Origin: Candidatus Pyrohabitans jungbluthii | GTDB lineage: Archaea; Hydrothermarchaeota; Hydrothermarchaeia; Hydrothermarchaeales; BMS3B | Length of the DNA: 64,000 nt | Direction: 5' to 3' | Assembly (NCBI GenBank): GCA_002010065.2 | Contig: MTMD02000006.1 | Span: 15,133 to 79,132 of the forward strand | Shown: positions 8,539 through 18,754 of the stretch, piece after piece | How positions within the stretch are numbered: position 1 is the stretch's first letter | How the letters are laid out: each line of letters begins with the position of its first letter | Notes under the pieces: model-generated | Told to the model about the DNA's origin: nothing | Seen by the model: only the letters and a program-made list of their open reading frames with translations | The model's database searches: none | Made by a program: the position numbers and the translations under genes

Positions 8539-9363
8539 CTATCTCCCAGCGCGCGGACACTGTGAGTATTCACACTCGCTGCACTTTCCCCGTGCAGGCG
8601 TCACGGCACTCTCTCCCTTAATAGCCTTTACAGTCCTGAAGGCTTCTTCTACTTTATCATCCTTGCCCTTCAGCAGGAATGTTCTCGAGCCTTCACCACC
8701 CCCAAGTCCACCAGCCCCGAGCACGCAAGCCTCTACCCCAAAGAGCATCTTAAAAGCTTCTATCTCCGTAATAACCTCTCCGGCGACGGGAAATATGCCC
8801 ACAGGTATGCCTGTGGAGCGGGAGATAACGCTAATTCCTGCCTCTTTTGAAACCTCATCCAGCGAACCCGGTACGAGCTTCTCCAGCGTAACTGGAATGA
8901 TGATATCAATACCTCTCGCCTTGGCGATGCCGTAGATGCTTGCTATTGTACCGCCCACGTCGCTGGCGAGCATAACCCCTGCGATGCCTCTCGCATCCAC
9001 TGCGTTGGCGCCCTTTATGAGCACATCCCCCGGCTTCATCCTCTTTACAACAGCGTCGATGCTCTCCTTCACCCTCCTTCCTCTCTCAAGGACCACCTCT
9101 TTAAGGCGCATAGCTTTGGGCACCACGCAGGTTCCGTGCGCATCCACAAAGCCCGCGAGGTAGCGCCCCTTTTCCACTCTCTCTCCCAGAAGTTCCTCGA
9201 TAACATAGGCATTAGTCGTGCCAAGCCCTATTGCAACTATCCCTTCCTTGAGTGCCCTCTTCACCTTCGGATGCGCCGCCACCGCCCTTGCAACAAGCCG
9301 CTTAGCTTCCGCCGAGGTAAGAGTAACCTGGGCCTTCATTAAAAGTGCAACCTCCCTTCTCAT
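8539..9363 (-). CDS. Conserved archaeal protein of unknown function, sugar-isomerase-like N-terminus
   Basis: 274 residues from ATG 9363, which overlaps the upstream stop as ATGA. The first half has GIVAIGLGTTNAYVIEELL and GDVLIKGANAVD, reminiscent of the ISOCOT fold (ribose-5-phosphate isomerase, DeoR sensor). Then come Gly-rich segments (LASDVGGTIASI, GAGGLGGGEGS). The C-terminus has a CSECEYSQC cluster suited to a metal or Fe-S site. It is coupled to the small gene at 9360-9638. I do not recognise the family, and the fold comparison is tentative. Confidence 0.6.
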   Translation of the reverse strand: MRREVALLMKAQVTLTSAEAKRLVARAVAAHPKVKRALKEGIVAIGLGTTNAYVIEELLGERVEKGRYLAGFVDAHGTCVVPKAMRLKEVVLERGRRVKESIDAVVKRMKPGDVLIKGANAVDARGIAGVMLASDVGGTIASIYGIAKARGIDIIIPVTLEKLVPGSLDEVSKEAGISVISRSTGIPVGIFPVAGEVITEIEAFKMLFGVEACVLGAGGLGGGEGSRTFLLKGKDDKVEEAFRTVKAIKGESAVTPARGKCSECEYSQCPRAGR

Positions 9364-9638
9364 GTTCTCTCTGCAATGTGGTCTATTCTGCAACCTGTAT
9401 CCTCTGCCAGCTTCTTAACAGTCTCCAGAGCTTTCTCGCGTTCTTCCTTCGGGCCAACGAGATAAAACCGCATTATGGATGGCATCTTCTCCTCTATCCC
9501 CGCCTTAAGCGCAGCGAAACTAACCTCCACGTGCATTACTTCAACATCAACATCGCGAAGCGCCTTCTCCAGCTCAAAAATCACCCCTTTTTCTAGAATG
9601 TGCCCCACCATTCTAATCTCTGTCTTCGGCTCAAGCAA
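9360..9638 (-). CDS. Small conserved protein, LOR/SDH N-terminal-like or ACT-like
   Basis: 92 residues with an alternating beta-alpha-beta pattern. The opening TEIRMVGHILEKGVI recalls the conserved N-terminal domain of archaeal LOR/SDH-type (TIGR00300) proteins, which is also ferredoxin-like. It overlaps the next gene by 4 bp, so the pair probably work together. This is a fold-level guess only. Confidence 0.5.
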   Translation of the reverse strand: MLEPKTEIRMVGHILEKGVIFELEKALRDVDVEVMHVEVSFAALKAGIEEKMPSIMRFYLVGPKEEREKALETVKKLAEDTGCRIDHIAERT

Positions 9639-9698
9639 AATACCACCTCTAAAGTTTTATATCCCGCAGCTAAATATAATCCTTGCGCAGGTGTGAAC

Positions 9699-10076
9699 AT
9701 GAAGAAACTCACCGCTAGGGAGATAATGATTCCAGAGCCTGTAATAATCTCACCCAGTGATTCCGTATCTAGAGCGCTGCTGGAGATGACAGTTCGCGGG
9801 ATAGGCGGCTTGCCCGTGGTAAGCGATGAGGGCGAGCTTCTGGGCATGATAACCCACCGCGATTTAATCCTCGCCGGCAACACCGCTGAACAACTTAGGG
9901 TTAGAGACATAATGAGTACTAGGGTGGTTGCAATTACACCTGATACGCCCGTAAAGAAAATTGCGGAGATGATGCGAGACACGGGTTTGCAGCGCCTGCC
10001 AGTGGTGGAAGGAAAGAAACTCGTGGGCCTGGTTACTCAGAGCTGCCTTATAAGGGTGCTTGCCGAAATTTTGTAA
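9699..10076 (+). CDS. Two-CBS-domain protein
   Basis: 125 residues made of two tandem CBS domains (about 3-58 and 66-122), each with the DIM/EIM...GLPVV...GL/MVT core, including RDIMSTRVVAITPDTPV. CBS pairs bind adenosyl ligands and sense cellular energy or SAM state. A TATA-like TAAATATAAT lies at 9671-9680, about 20 nt before the ATG, so the message is probably leaderless. No fused effector domain is present. Confidence 0.85.
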   Translation: MKKLTAREIMIPEPVIISPSDSVSRALLEMTVRGIGGLPVVSDEGELLGMITHRDLILAGNTAEQLRVRDIMSTRVVAITPDTPVKKIAEMMRDTGLQRLPVVEGKKLVGLVTQSCLIRVLAEIL

Positions 10077-10120
10077 TTTTTCAGCGATAAGTTTAATACC
10101 TGTCTTTATCTCCCATATTC

Positions 10121-10813
10121 ATGATGAAGCTTTCGGTAGTTGTTCCTGCGTACAACGAAGAGAAGTACATTGAAAGCTGCCTACGTGCGCTTCGCAACCA
10201 GAGCATAGACTTTGAACTTGTGGTTGTAGACAACGCGAGCAGCGATGCCACGGGGGAAATCGCTGAGAGGTACGCAGACATTGTTATTAGAGAGGAGAGG
10301 AAGGGTGTTGCCTTTGCACGGGAGCGCGGGTGGAGAGAAGCTTCCGGAGATGTTGTGGCCTTTACAGACGCCGATACCATAGTGCCCTCCACCTGGGCTG
10401 AGACAATCACAAAGGCGCTGCAAAGCAAAGCGATAGCAGCCTACGGTCCAGTTTATTTAAGCGACGGTCTCCGTCATGAAAAGCTCCTCGCAAAATATGG
10501 CTTTACATCCTTCCTTCTGTTCAATCACTTCCTCGGAATGCCCCACTTCTCAGGGCAGAACTTCGCCGTAAAAAGAGATGCCCTCGAGAAGGTTGGGGGA
10601 TTTAACCTAAGGCTCAAAAGCGCTGAGGATGTAGACCTCTCAAGGAGACTTAGCAAATTAGGAGAGATAAAGTTTATAAGGGATATGGTGGTATACACCT
10701 CTTCGAGGAGGTTGAGAAAGGGTTACTTGAAATTCTTCTGGCATCATAGTGTTAATTATCTCTCCATGCTCCTCACAGGCACTACAAACAGAGATTTTGA
10801 GGATGTGAGATGA
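10121..10813 (+). CDS. Family 2 glycosyltransferase
   Basis: 230 residues of GT-A fold: N-terminal VVVPAYNEEKYIESCL, the NASSDAT nucleotide-sugar site, the DADT metal site at about 88, and the ED-V-DLSRRL acceptor-side motif at about 168. No transmembrane segment, so it acts in the cytoplasm or at the membrane face. It overlaps the next glycosyltransferase as TGATGATG and starts an operon that runs to nadM. It probably makes glycolipid or protein-linked glycan. Confidence 0.85.
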   Translation: MMKLSVVVPAYNEEKYIESCLRALRNQSIDFELVVVDNASSDATGEIAERYADIVIREERKGVAFARERGWREASGDVVAFTDADTIVPSTWAETITKALQSKAIAAYGPVYLSDGLRHEKLLAKYGFTSFLLFNHFLGMPHFSGQNFAVKRDALEKVGGFNLRLKSAEDVDLSRRLSKLGEIKFIRDMVVYTSSRRLRKGYLKFFWHHSVNYLSMLLTGTTNRDFEDVR

Positions 10814-12080
10814 TGAAGAAGCGCCTGTGTGTTGTCGCAGACACCTACCCGCCGAAAAAGGATGGGGTTATTACTTTCCTTCGCAGCGTGCTGCCCATGC
10901 TTAAGGAGCACTATGATGTTACCCTCATAGCCCCCCACTTTTCAGATGATAAGAGCACCTTCCGCGAGGTAGAGGTGGTGCTCACCCCTTACATACCCCT
11001 CGAGCTGGCGAACTACTACCCCGCGCTGCCCAACGCTAAGCTGGCGACGGCGATAAGGCGCAGCGATGTTGTGCTGGTGAACGACCTCGCGCCTCTGGGA
11101 GCGGCGGCGATTACCATAGCAAGCGCCATGGGCAAGCCTATTGCGGTCTTCTGCCACCATGACGAGGCGACGATGCTCGCTAAGGCATTCAAGCTGGATA
11201 GTCGTCGCTTCGTGCCAGAGGGCAAGTTCAGGAGCATGATCGACATAATTGTGAAGAGGTACTACAGCAAAGTGGACCTCTTCTTTGTTGCAACCTCACG
11301 CTTCAAAAACAAGCTCCTTCGTTTAGGCATACCAGAGGAAAAGATAATCTTTGCCCCCTTTGCGATAGATACCACGCGCTTCAAGCCGCTTAACGGCGAG
11401 GCTATGAGGAAGCGCTATGGCATACCTCGCGAAGCCAAAGTGGTGCTCTATCTTGGAAGGATGTCCCATGAAAAGAATGTGGAGACTATAATTAAGGCGA
11501 TACCCCATGTGGTTGAGGAAGAGCCAGATACCTACTTCGTGTTCGCTGGCGGGGGCGCGAGGCTGGAGGAGTACCAGAAGCTTGCGGCAAAGGTGGCACC
11601 TCATGCCAAGGTAATCTTCACCGGCTGGGTGGAGTGGGAAGATGCGCCGAGCTATTACGCCATGGGCGACATATTTGTCTTCCCCTCGCTGCATGAGGCT
11701 CAGGCTTTCGTAGCCATGGAGGCGATGGCATGCGAGCTTGCGCTTGTGGTGTCCCGCGACCATGGGGAGGGCAGCTACTACCGCGAGGGTGAGAACTGCC
11801 TATTCGTGGGCAACCCGCTGAACGAGAGGGAGGTTGCAGAGAAGATACTCCTCCTGCTTAGCAATGAGACGCTGAGGCGCAGGCTCGCGAAAAATGCCCG
11901 CCAGACTATGCTTACCTACTCGTGGGATACCCATGTTGCAAAGCTTCTTCAGGGGCTGGAGAGGATAGAGAACAAGCAGAGGCTTTCACGGAGGAAGCGG
12001 GTTAAGAGGCTTATAATGAACAAGTACTTCACCTCTGGCTTGGTGCTCCTCCTGTGGGCGAGCAGGGGAAAGATAGGGAT

Positions 12081-12084
<4 letters not shown>
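10810..12084 (+). CDS. Family 4 glycosyltransferase
   Basis: 424 residues of GT-B fold. The N-terminus has the DTYPPKKDGVITFL acceptor loop, and the middle has VVLYLGRMSHEKNVETII. The C-terminal E-x7-E region reads HEAQAFVAMEAMA, with Glu residues for the nucleotide sugar. It is closest in layout to archaeal alpha-mannosyl or diacylglycerol glycosyltransferases. It is coupled by overlap to the GT2 gene and the SAM hydrolase gene. Confidence 0.85.
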
Positions 12085-13348
<1,264 letters not shown>

Positions 13349-13420
13349 GGGCGTGCCTCAGCGCTATTTTCCAAAAAACAAAAGCACATGCCAAATCTGC
13401 AATGCGCTCAAAATTGTCAC

Positions 13421-13732
13421 TTAAGCCTCCATTTCTTCGATTAGCTTCAACACCTTCGCCTTAATCCCATCACACACCTTTCTGAACTCCTCTATGCTTT
13501 TGCCCTTCGGGTCGGGCAGCGCCCAATCTTCGACCTTCCCGCTGCTTAAGAGAAACGCTGGACAAGACTCCCGCGATAAGCAGCCCATGGTTATTATTCG
13601 CCTTGCTGCTCACCTTTGCGCCGGCTCTGTGCCAGCGCTTTCCGCTCTGACGTTCTTAGTAAAAGTGTTGAAAAATCCCTTTGCCATTTACGACCTAGCG
13701 GAGTTGCCCACGCATACAAAGAGCACATCCAT
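13421..13732 (-). pseudogene. Decayed arsenate reductase / low-molecular-weight phosphatase (ArsC)
   Basis: Reading one minus-strand frame from ATG 13732 gives MDVLFVCVGNSARS, an in-frame TAA where the family has Gln, then MAKGFFN and ESAGTEPAQ, a second stop, and then RIITMGC with a CPAFL and VEDWALPDPKGKSIEEFR tail. This is an ArsC-type arsenate reductase with two stops. About 30 codons are missing between the TEPA and IITMGC blocks. The catalytic CVGNSARS loop is intact. It starts 1 bp after the DUF89 stop, so it was the last gene of that operon. Confidence 0.85.
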
Positions 13733-13733
13733 C

Positions 13734-14597
13734 TTACTCAAAATTCCTCACCAGCACAACGCTGCCCCCCTGAGGCACGCGAAGCTGTTCTGCAACGCTC
13801 TTACATTTAGCTTTGAGCAGGAAAACCACCGGTTTTTCTGTGTACTCATCCAACGTTTCAAAGTGCCCTTGCCCCTTGGCGATTATAAAGTCGGCCTTAT
13901 CAAACTCTCTCAGAAGCTCTTCTGAGGCTTCTTTAAAATCTACGCCAACCACATCGCTGCCTGAGGTTATAACCCTGCACGTGTGCGTAAGCTCAACCTG
14001 CTGCGCATCCTCAATGGTGGCGTCGTTGATTATCGGCGCAGACTTCACCACGGCTATGACCTCAAGCCCATGCCTCTTGAGCTCCTCTATGAGAAGCCTG
14101 TCCAGCGCAATCTCGCCGGCATTGTCGAGCAGATAGAGCACGCGTCTGCTGCTCTCAATAAGGCGCCTAAAGGCTTGGATGTGGTTGATGGCAAGCTTCT
14201 CTTCCAGCGCTCTGCTGAGCATTTCTGCACTCGCCTCTGCCCCATAAACACCAAAGTCAAGCAGATTCCCAGCTAGGGCTACCTTGACAGTAGCTTCGAG
14301 CCTGTCTTCAGCACTCTCTATAATCCTCCTTGCCATAGGTATTAGAGCCTGAGCAAGGGCATTGGAGCGTGCCTTTGCTTCCCGGAATGGGTCTGCGCAG
14401 CCTGTCAAGCTCTTTAGCAGTCTGTGAAGCCCAGTACCCAGAAGCGCAGGTATAGCGTTGCCTGTGTAGTTCTCAGCAAGGAACTCTTCCACCGCCCTCA
14501 TTATCTCCTCTTCTTTCTCTTTGCTCAGCCTGCATTGCCTTAAAACACGCCTACTCTGCTCTACCAAGCAAGCGTAGCATGCCTCGCCTACGTGCAT
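13734..14597 (-). CDS. DUF89-family metal-dependent phosphatase
   Basis: 287 residues of the DUF89/ARMT1-like family, which are damage-control phosphatases acting on phosphorylated metabolites. DNAGEIALDRLLIEEL, VVKSAPIINDAT and FIIAKGQGHFETL carry the metal-binding Asp, Asn and Asp positions. The N-terminal CYACLVEQ with a second Cys pair is typical of the archaeal subfamily. It lies 1 bp downstream of the DUF1015 gene and is co-transcribed with it. Confidence 0.85.
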   Translation of the reverse strand: MHVGEACYACLVEQSRRVLRQCRLSKEKEEEIMRAVEEFLAENYTGNAIPALLGTGLHRLLKSLTGCADPFREAKARSNALAQALIPMARRIIESAEDRLEATVKVALAGNLLDFGVYGAEASAEMLSRALEEKLAINHIQAFRRLIESSRRVLYLLDNAGEIALDRLLIEELKRHGLEVIAVVKSAPIINDATIEDAQQVELTHTCRVITSGSDVVGVDFKEASEELLREFDKADFIIAKGQGHFETLDEYTEKPVVFLLKAKCKSVAEQLRVPQGGSVVLVRNFE

Positions 14598-14598
14598 G

Positions 14599-15852
14599 CT
14601 ACTCCTCCATATCGTATATCACCAGCCCCGTAAGGAGCTTCGGGTAGAAGTAGGTCGCTTTGCCTGGCATTTTTTCTCCGGCAAGAGCAACTTCGCGGAT
14701 TTCTTCAACGCGCGTAGGGTTCAAAAAGAAGGCGGCCGTAAATTCCCCTCTCGTTACTCCTGCAATCGCTTCCTCTTCGTCGATGATGTAGGCTATGTTG
14801 CCCTCGCTGCTACGGAATCCCAGAATTCTCTCCAGAATGAGGGAATGGAGTACACTCACGCTTAGCCTGCGGAGCACCTGAGATTTGTGCTGAAGCAATC
14901 TATCCATAACCTCATAGTCTCTCAGAACAAGGCCGTAAAATTCGCCGCGGTAAAATCCAAAATTCCTGCTATTTCTATATAAAAAGCGGAAGAACACCTC
15001 CTTATCCTTACCAAAGCTCTGAATATCGAAGTACTCCCTCGCCTTATCCAGAAACTCTTCCATGGAAAACTCATGTTTAATCGCACGGTGTGCGGGTAAG
15101 ATGGTAACTCCCTCATCGTACATATTTGCCAGAAACATCATGGTATAATCAAAGGGCTCCTCGCCGGAGGTTTTGCCTGTAAGCCGGCGCATCTCATCGC
15201 GGTAGGCGAGAGCGGTCTCGTATCTGTGATGCCCATCTGCTATGTAAATCCTCTTTTCAAGAAAAGCCTGCGTAACAGCTTCTATCACCTTCTCATCGCA
15301 TATTCGCCAGAGGCGGTGCCTTTTACCGGTGTCGTCGAAAAAGTCCACAAGTGGCTCTTCAAGCGCCTCTTCAACTATCTTAGTCACCTTCGCTTCCTTA
15401 TCTTCATAGAGGCCATAAATCTGGCTGAAGTTCGCCTTTGTATGGCGCAGCAGAGCAAGGCGGTCTTCCTTGGGTGAACTGAGAGTCTCTTCGTGAGGCA
15501 GAACCTCCCCCTCGCTATACTCGCTTAACCTGACCAGCGCAATCAACCCTCGTAGAGCCTTTTTCTCCCCCTTCACCTTATAGTCCTGGCGACAGTAGTA
15601 CAGTGAGGGCTCTTCGTCCTGGATGAGGATCTCCGATTCCTTCCAGCGCCTGTAAAGCCTCGCAGCCTCGCGGTATTTCTCCTCGCCCTCGGCTTTGTTG
15701 TAATCCAGGCGAATAATGTTGTACTCGTGGGCAGCGTAGTAGCGCTCTCGCTCTTCGTCGCTTATAACGTCGTAGGGCGGGGTTACCACCCGTGAGATAT
15801 CCTCCTTCGCAAGGTTATAGCGCACTCCTCTGAACGGCTTTACCAGTACCAT
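14599..15852 (-). CDS. DUF1015 family protein
   Basis: 417 residues with the DUF1015 hallmarks: the start VKPFRGVRYN, then VTPPYDVISDEER, HEYNIIRLDY, LPHEETLS, IADGHHRYETAL and FFLNPTRVEEI. The HE-x and DGHHR residues look catalytic, and related members are proposed phosphatase- or kinase-like enzymes acting on small metabolites. Length is normal for the family. It is the first gene of the DUF1015-DUF89-arsC remnant operon. Confidence 0.88.
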   Translation of the reverse strand: MVLVKPFRGVRYNLAKEDISRVVTPPYDVISDEERERYYAAHEYNIIRLDYNKAEGEEKYREAARLYRRWKESEILIQDEEPSLYYCRQDYKVKGEKKALRGLIALVRLSEYSEGEVLPHEETLSSPKEDRLALLRHTKANFSQIYGLYEDKEAKVTKIVEEALEEPLVDFFDDTGKRHRLWRICDEKVIEAVTQAFLEKRIYIADGHHRYETALAYRDEMRRLTGKTSGEEPFDYTMMFLANMYDEGVTILPAHRAIKHEFSMEEFLDKAREYFDIQSFGKDKEVFFRFLYRNSRNFGFYRGEFYGLVLRDYEVMDRLLQHKSQVLRRLSVSVLHSLILERILGFRSSEGNIAYIIDEEEAIAGVTRGEFTAAFFLNPTRVEEIREVALAGEKMPGKATYFYPKLLTGLVIYDMEE

Positions 15853-15904
15853 GGCTACACCTTTCTGCCTATTTATCTGCGTAAAATATAAACTTGCCCC
15901 TCCT

Positions 15905-16666
15905 TTAAATCAGCGCCTGAAGGTCTGGCAGAAAGGCGGCGCCACCAAAGAGGAAGACAGCTCCAAGCACAATGCTGAAGATACCTATTACCAGCGCCAC
16001 GCCCCTATAAAGCCTCGCCCTATTCGCAGAAGTAGCTATTCCATACGCCCCGAGAACACCCATCGCCGTATTTGTAATTATTAGTCCGGAAACGAAGAAG
16101 AGTATTAAAAGGGCGGCGGTATCCTTACCCGCGGCAGCGCCCGTGCCGAGGGTGAGGGCAAACAGGATCACCTGCGTAGGCGTCTCAGCACCTATACCAT
16201 GGATCATGCCTATAACGTAGGCCGAGGTATTACCGTATCCGCCTTTCCACATGCTGCGCTGCTTCATAGGTGCATTTCTCAGCTTAGCCATGCTCCAGTC
16301 ATAAGCCCTGAGCACCGCGTTGGCAAGAATAGCCCATCGCGGCATAATTCGAAACTCTTCCCCTCTATGCCTGTGAAAGGAATAGAGAACGTAGAAGCCC
16401 AGCAGGAGGAGGGTGATGCCCACCACCTTTTCCATAATGCTGTCTAGGCCCTCTGGAATTGAGAGTCCGATCATCAGCGCTCCAAGGGCAAGCGCAGCCA
16501 CAACGCTCGCGTGCCCAACGGCATACAGGAAGCTCAGAAAAATCCCCTTTCGCCTGCTTTGCTGAGTGCTGGTTATGTCCATAATTGCAGCTATGTGGTC
16601 CCAGTCCACGCCATGTTTGATTCCAACCGTAAGAGCGATAAGGGGTAGCAGCATATCACCATTCAT
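15905..16666 (-). CDS. NiCoT-type nickel/cobalt permease
   Basis: 253 residues with about six membrane segments. The first helix carries GIKHGVDWDHIAAIMD, the H-x4-DH metal-selectivity motif of the NiCoT/RcnA/UreH superfamily. LYAVGHASVVAALALG and VIGMIHGIGAETPTQ add the later conserved His motifs. It probably imports or exports Ni2+ or Co2+. The promoter region contains two palindromes (16681-16719) that could bind a metal-responsive repressor. Confidence 0.85.
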   Translation of the reverse strand: MNGDMLLPLIALTVGIKHGVDWDHIAAIMDITSTQQSRRKGIFLSFLYAVGHASVVAALALGALMIGLSIPEGLDSIMEKVVGITLLLLGFYVLYSFHRHRGEEFRIMPRWAILANAVLRAYDWSMAKLRNAPMKQRSMWKGGYGNTSAYVIGMIHGIGAETPTQVILFALTLGTGAAAGKDTAALLILFFVSGLIITNTAMGVLGAYGIATSANRARLYRGVALVIGIFSIVLGAVFLFGGAAFLPDLQALI

Positions 16667-16680
16667 AATTAAAACCTCAG

Positions 16681-16719
16681 TAATACATTTGCCTTAAATT
16701 GTATTAATATGTAACATAT
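16681..16719. promoter_or_regulatory. Palindromic operator candidates upstream of the NiCoT permease gene
   Basis: TAATACA (16681-16687) and TGTATTA (16700-16706) form a perfect inverted repeat with a 12-bp spacer. Directly beside it ATATGT-A-ACATAT (16707-16719) forms a second one. They lie 15-53 bp before the permease ATG, over its promoter. The layout suits a metal-responsive dimeric repressor; the factor is not identified. Confidence 0.5.
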
Positions 16720-16822
16720 ATAGTTTATCTTTTCATCCTCAGTTAATATTAAACTGTTCATATTTTCATAATGATAAGAGAGGGATGAAAAGAATTTTAA
16801 GCGAGACAGGAGATGCACATCC

Positions 16823-18373
16823 ATGCAGGAGGTCGCTTTTGAGGTCTCGGAGTTAATTTCACTGCTTCTCATAGCAAGCGTTGTCGCTGTTGCTGTGAAG
16901 TACATTCGCCTACCCTACACAATCGCCCTTGTGCTTGTTGGTTTACTTGTGGGCAGCCTGAGGATATTTCCTGAAATTCCGCTCAGTGAGGAGATAATCT
17001 TCTACCTCGTGCTCCCTCCGCTTCTCTTTGAGGGCGCAGTAAACATGGACCTTGCCCACCTGCGCAGGAATCTTAAACCAATCGCGGCGCTCGCGGTTGC
17101 TGGCGTTGTAATTTCAGTAGCTCTGGTGGGCTACCTTCTTCATCTGCTGCTTGAACTCCCTCTGCCTCTTGCCCTTCTTTTCGGTGCAATGATTACGCCC
17201 ACCGACCCTGTGTCTGTGCTCGCCACCTTCAAATCCCTCGGCGTGCCCAAGAGGCTATCTACCATAGTTGAAGGGGAGAGCATATTCAACGACGGCACGG
17301 GCGTGGTTATCTTCGCTATAATTCTTGAAATGCTACGAAGCGGTGAGCTTGAGGTAGCGCAGGGTGTGGCGAAGTTCCTCTTAGTGTGCGCCGGTGGGGC
17401 TGCTGTGGGCTTTCTCTTGGGCTATACAGCCTACAAGGTGCTTGCCTACATCGACGACCACCTCATAGAGGTCACAATAACGCTTATACTTGCCTTCTCC
17501 AGCTTCATCATCGCTGAGCATTTCCACACCTCCGGCGTAATAGCGGTGGTCGCCTCGGGTTTGGTAATCGGCAATTATGGCAGGCTCTTTTCCATGTCGC
17601 CCTCTACGAGGCTTGCGCTAATAACCTTCTGGGACTTTGCAGTTTTCATTGTAAACTCGCTAATCTTCCTGCTCATTGGCTTAGACATCCACCCCGAGAA
17701 GCTTCTCAGCTACGCGAGAGAGGTAATCATCACCATAGCCGTGGTGCTCGTTGCCAGAGCCTTGGCGGTGTATCCCCTCCTCAATATCCTTAACTTAAAG
17801 CTGAGGTCGAAAATTCCCCTGCTCTGGCAGCACGTTATTTTCTGGGGTGGACTACACGGCACCATACCTGTAGCTCTGGCTCTGGGTCTGGAGAAGGACT
17901 TTCCAATGCGCGAGTTTTTAGCAAGCCTGACCTTTGGGGTGGTGCTCTTCTCCCTTGTGTTTCAGGGTCTGAGCATCGAATTCTTTGTACGTCGCTCGTC
18001 ACTGGTGAGAAAGCACGAGAAGCGCCTTGTGTACGAGGAAAAGCTTGCGCGAGCTATTGCAGTTAAGGCAGCACGCAAAGAGATTGAGAGCATGCTGGAG
18101 AAGGGAGAGATTTCACAGAAAATCGCTGAGGAGCTGATTTCTGAGCTCGAGGACGCTTCCAAGAAGCTTTCGAGGGAGATAGCTGCGCTTGTGGATGAAG
18201 ATGGGATTATTCAAAAAGAGGAGCGCTTCGCTGCGCTTCGCCGCAGCCTTGAAGCCAAAAAGAGCGCCGTGCGCGACGCGGTTGTGCGCGGGCTAATAGG
18301 CGAGGAAGTTGGGAGGAGGGTTATCGAAGAGATAGATGCAGAGCTTGACCTTCTATACCAGAAGCGCGGTTAG
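16823..18373 (+). CDS. NhaP-type Na+/H+ antiporter (CPA1)
   Basis: 516 residues: about twelve membrane helices over residues 1-390, then a cytoplasmic helical tail of about 120 residues. MITPTDPVSVLATF, the ion-binding unwound-helix region, and VEGESIFNDGTGVVIFAI, with the conserved ND pair, are diagnostic of NhaP/CPA1 exchangers. GLHGTIPVALAL is the later conserved block. It exchanges Na+ for H+ to control pH and salt. It is divergent from the permease gene, and its stop overlaps the convergent arsR-like gene by 4 bp. Confidence 0.9.
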   Translation: MQEVAFEVSELISLLLIASVVAVAVKYIRLPYTIALVLVGLLVGSLRIFPEIPLSEEIIFYLVLPPLLFEGAVNMDLAHLRRNLKPIAALAVAGVVISVALVGYLLHLLLELPLPLALLFGAMITPTDPVSVLATFKSLGVPKRLSTIVEGESIFNDGTGVVIFAIILEMLRSGELEVAQGVAKFLLVCAGGAAVGFLLGYTAYKVLAYIDDHLIEVTITLILAFSSFIIAEHFHTSGVIAVVASGLVIGNYGRLFSMSPSTRLALITFWDFAVFIVNSLIFLLIGLDIHPEKLLSYAREVIITIAVVLVARALAVYPLLNILNLKLRSKIPLLWQHVIFWGGLHGTIPVALALGLEKDFPMREFLASLTFGVVLFSLVFQGLSIEFFVRRSSLVRKHEKRLVYEEKLARAIAVKAARKEIESMLEKGEISQKIAEELISELEDASKKLSREIAALVDEDGIIQKEERFAALRRSLEAKKSAVRDAVVRGLIGEEVGRRVIEEIDAELDLLYQKRG

Positions 18374-18690
18374 GGGCAGACACAGGAGGTTAGCTCTTCT
18401 ATGGTCTGCGCAAGAAGCTCATCGCCCTCATCGAGGATTTTTGTCACCTTCTTGTTCTTCAGGCTGTAGTAGATTTCCCTGCCCTCTTTTCTAGTGGCGA
18501 CAACCCCACACTCCTTAAGCATGCGCAGATGCTGGGAAACTGTGCTCTGCTTCAGTCCCAGCCTTTCCATGATGGAGGAGACATTAAGCTCGCCCTCGCG
18601 AAGCACCTCAAGAATCCTGAGTCTTGTAGGGTCAGCGAAAACCTTGAATGTTTTGGCTTTGAGCTCAAGCCAGGTTTCGTTTGCCTGCAT
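18370..18690 (-). CDS. ArsR-family winged-helix repressor
   Basis: 106 residues. FADPTRLRILEVLREGELNVSSIM, then LKQSTVSQHLRMLKECGVV and a REGREIYYSL wing form a complete ArsR DNA-binding domain. The CVCP at the C-terminus, plus the Cys in the recognition region, could sense metal, sulfane sulfur or redox state. ATG 18690 fits better than the upstream TTG, because a TATA-like TTTATTGAA lies close before it. It is divergent from the sulfur-trafficking genes and very likely controls them through the 20-bp sites at 18731 and 19421. Confidence 0.85.
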   Translation of the reverse strand: MQANETWLELKAKTFKVFADPTRLRILEVLREGELNVSSIMERLGLKQSTVSQHLRMLKECGVVATRKEGREIYYSLKNKKVTKILDEGDELLAQTIEELTSCVCP

Positions 18691-18730
18691 GGGTAAAAAT
18701 GGTTCAAAATTCAATAAATACTTTTCCTGT

Positions 18731-18750
18731 CAGATTATGATATTACGATA
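18731..18750 (-). promoter_or_regulatory. Candidate ArsR operator, copy 1
   Basis: On the minus strand this reads TATCGTAATATCATAATCTG and matches 16 of 20 positions of the copy at 19421. It lies between the arsR-like gene and the methyltransferase, immediately before the methyltransferase ATG, over the expected transcription start. Confidence 0.55.
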
Positions 18751-18754
18751 AATT

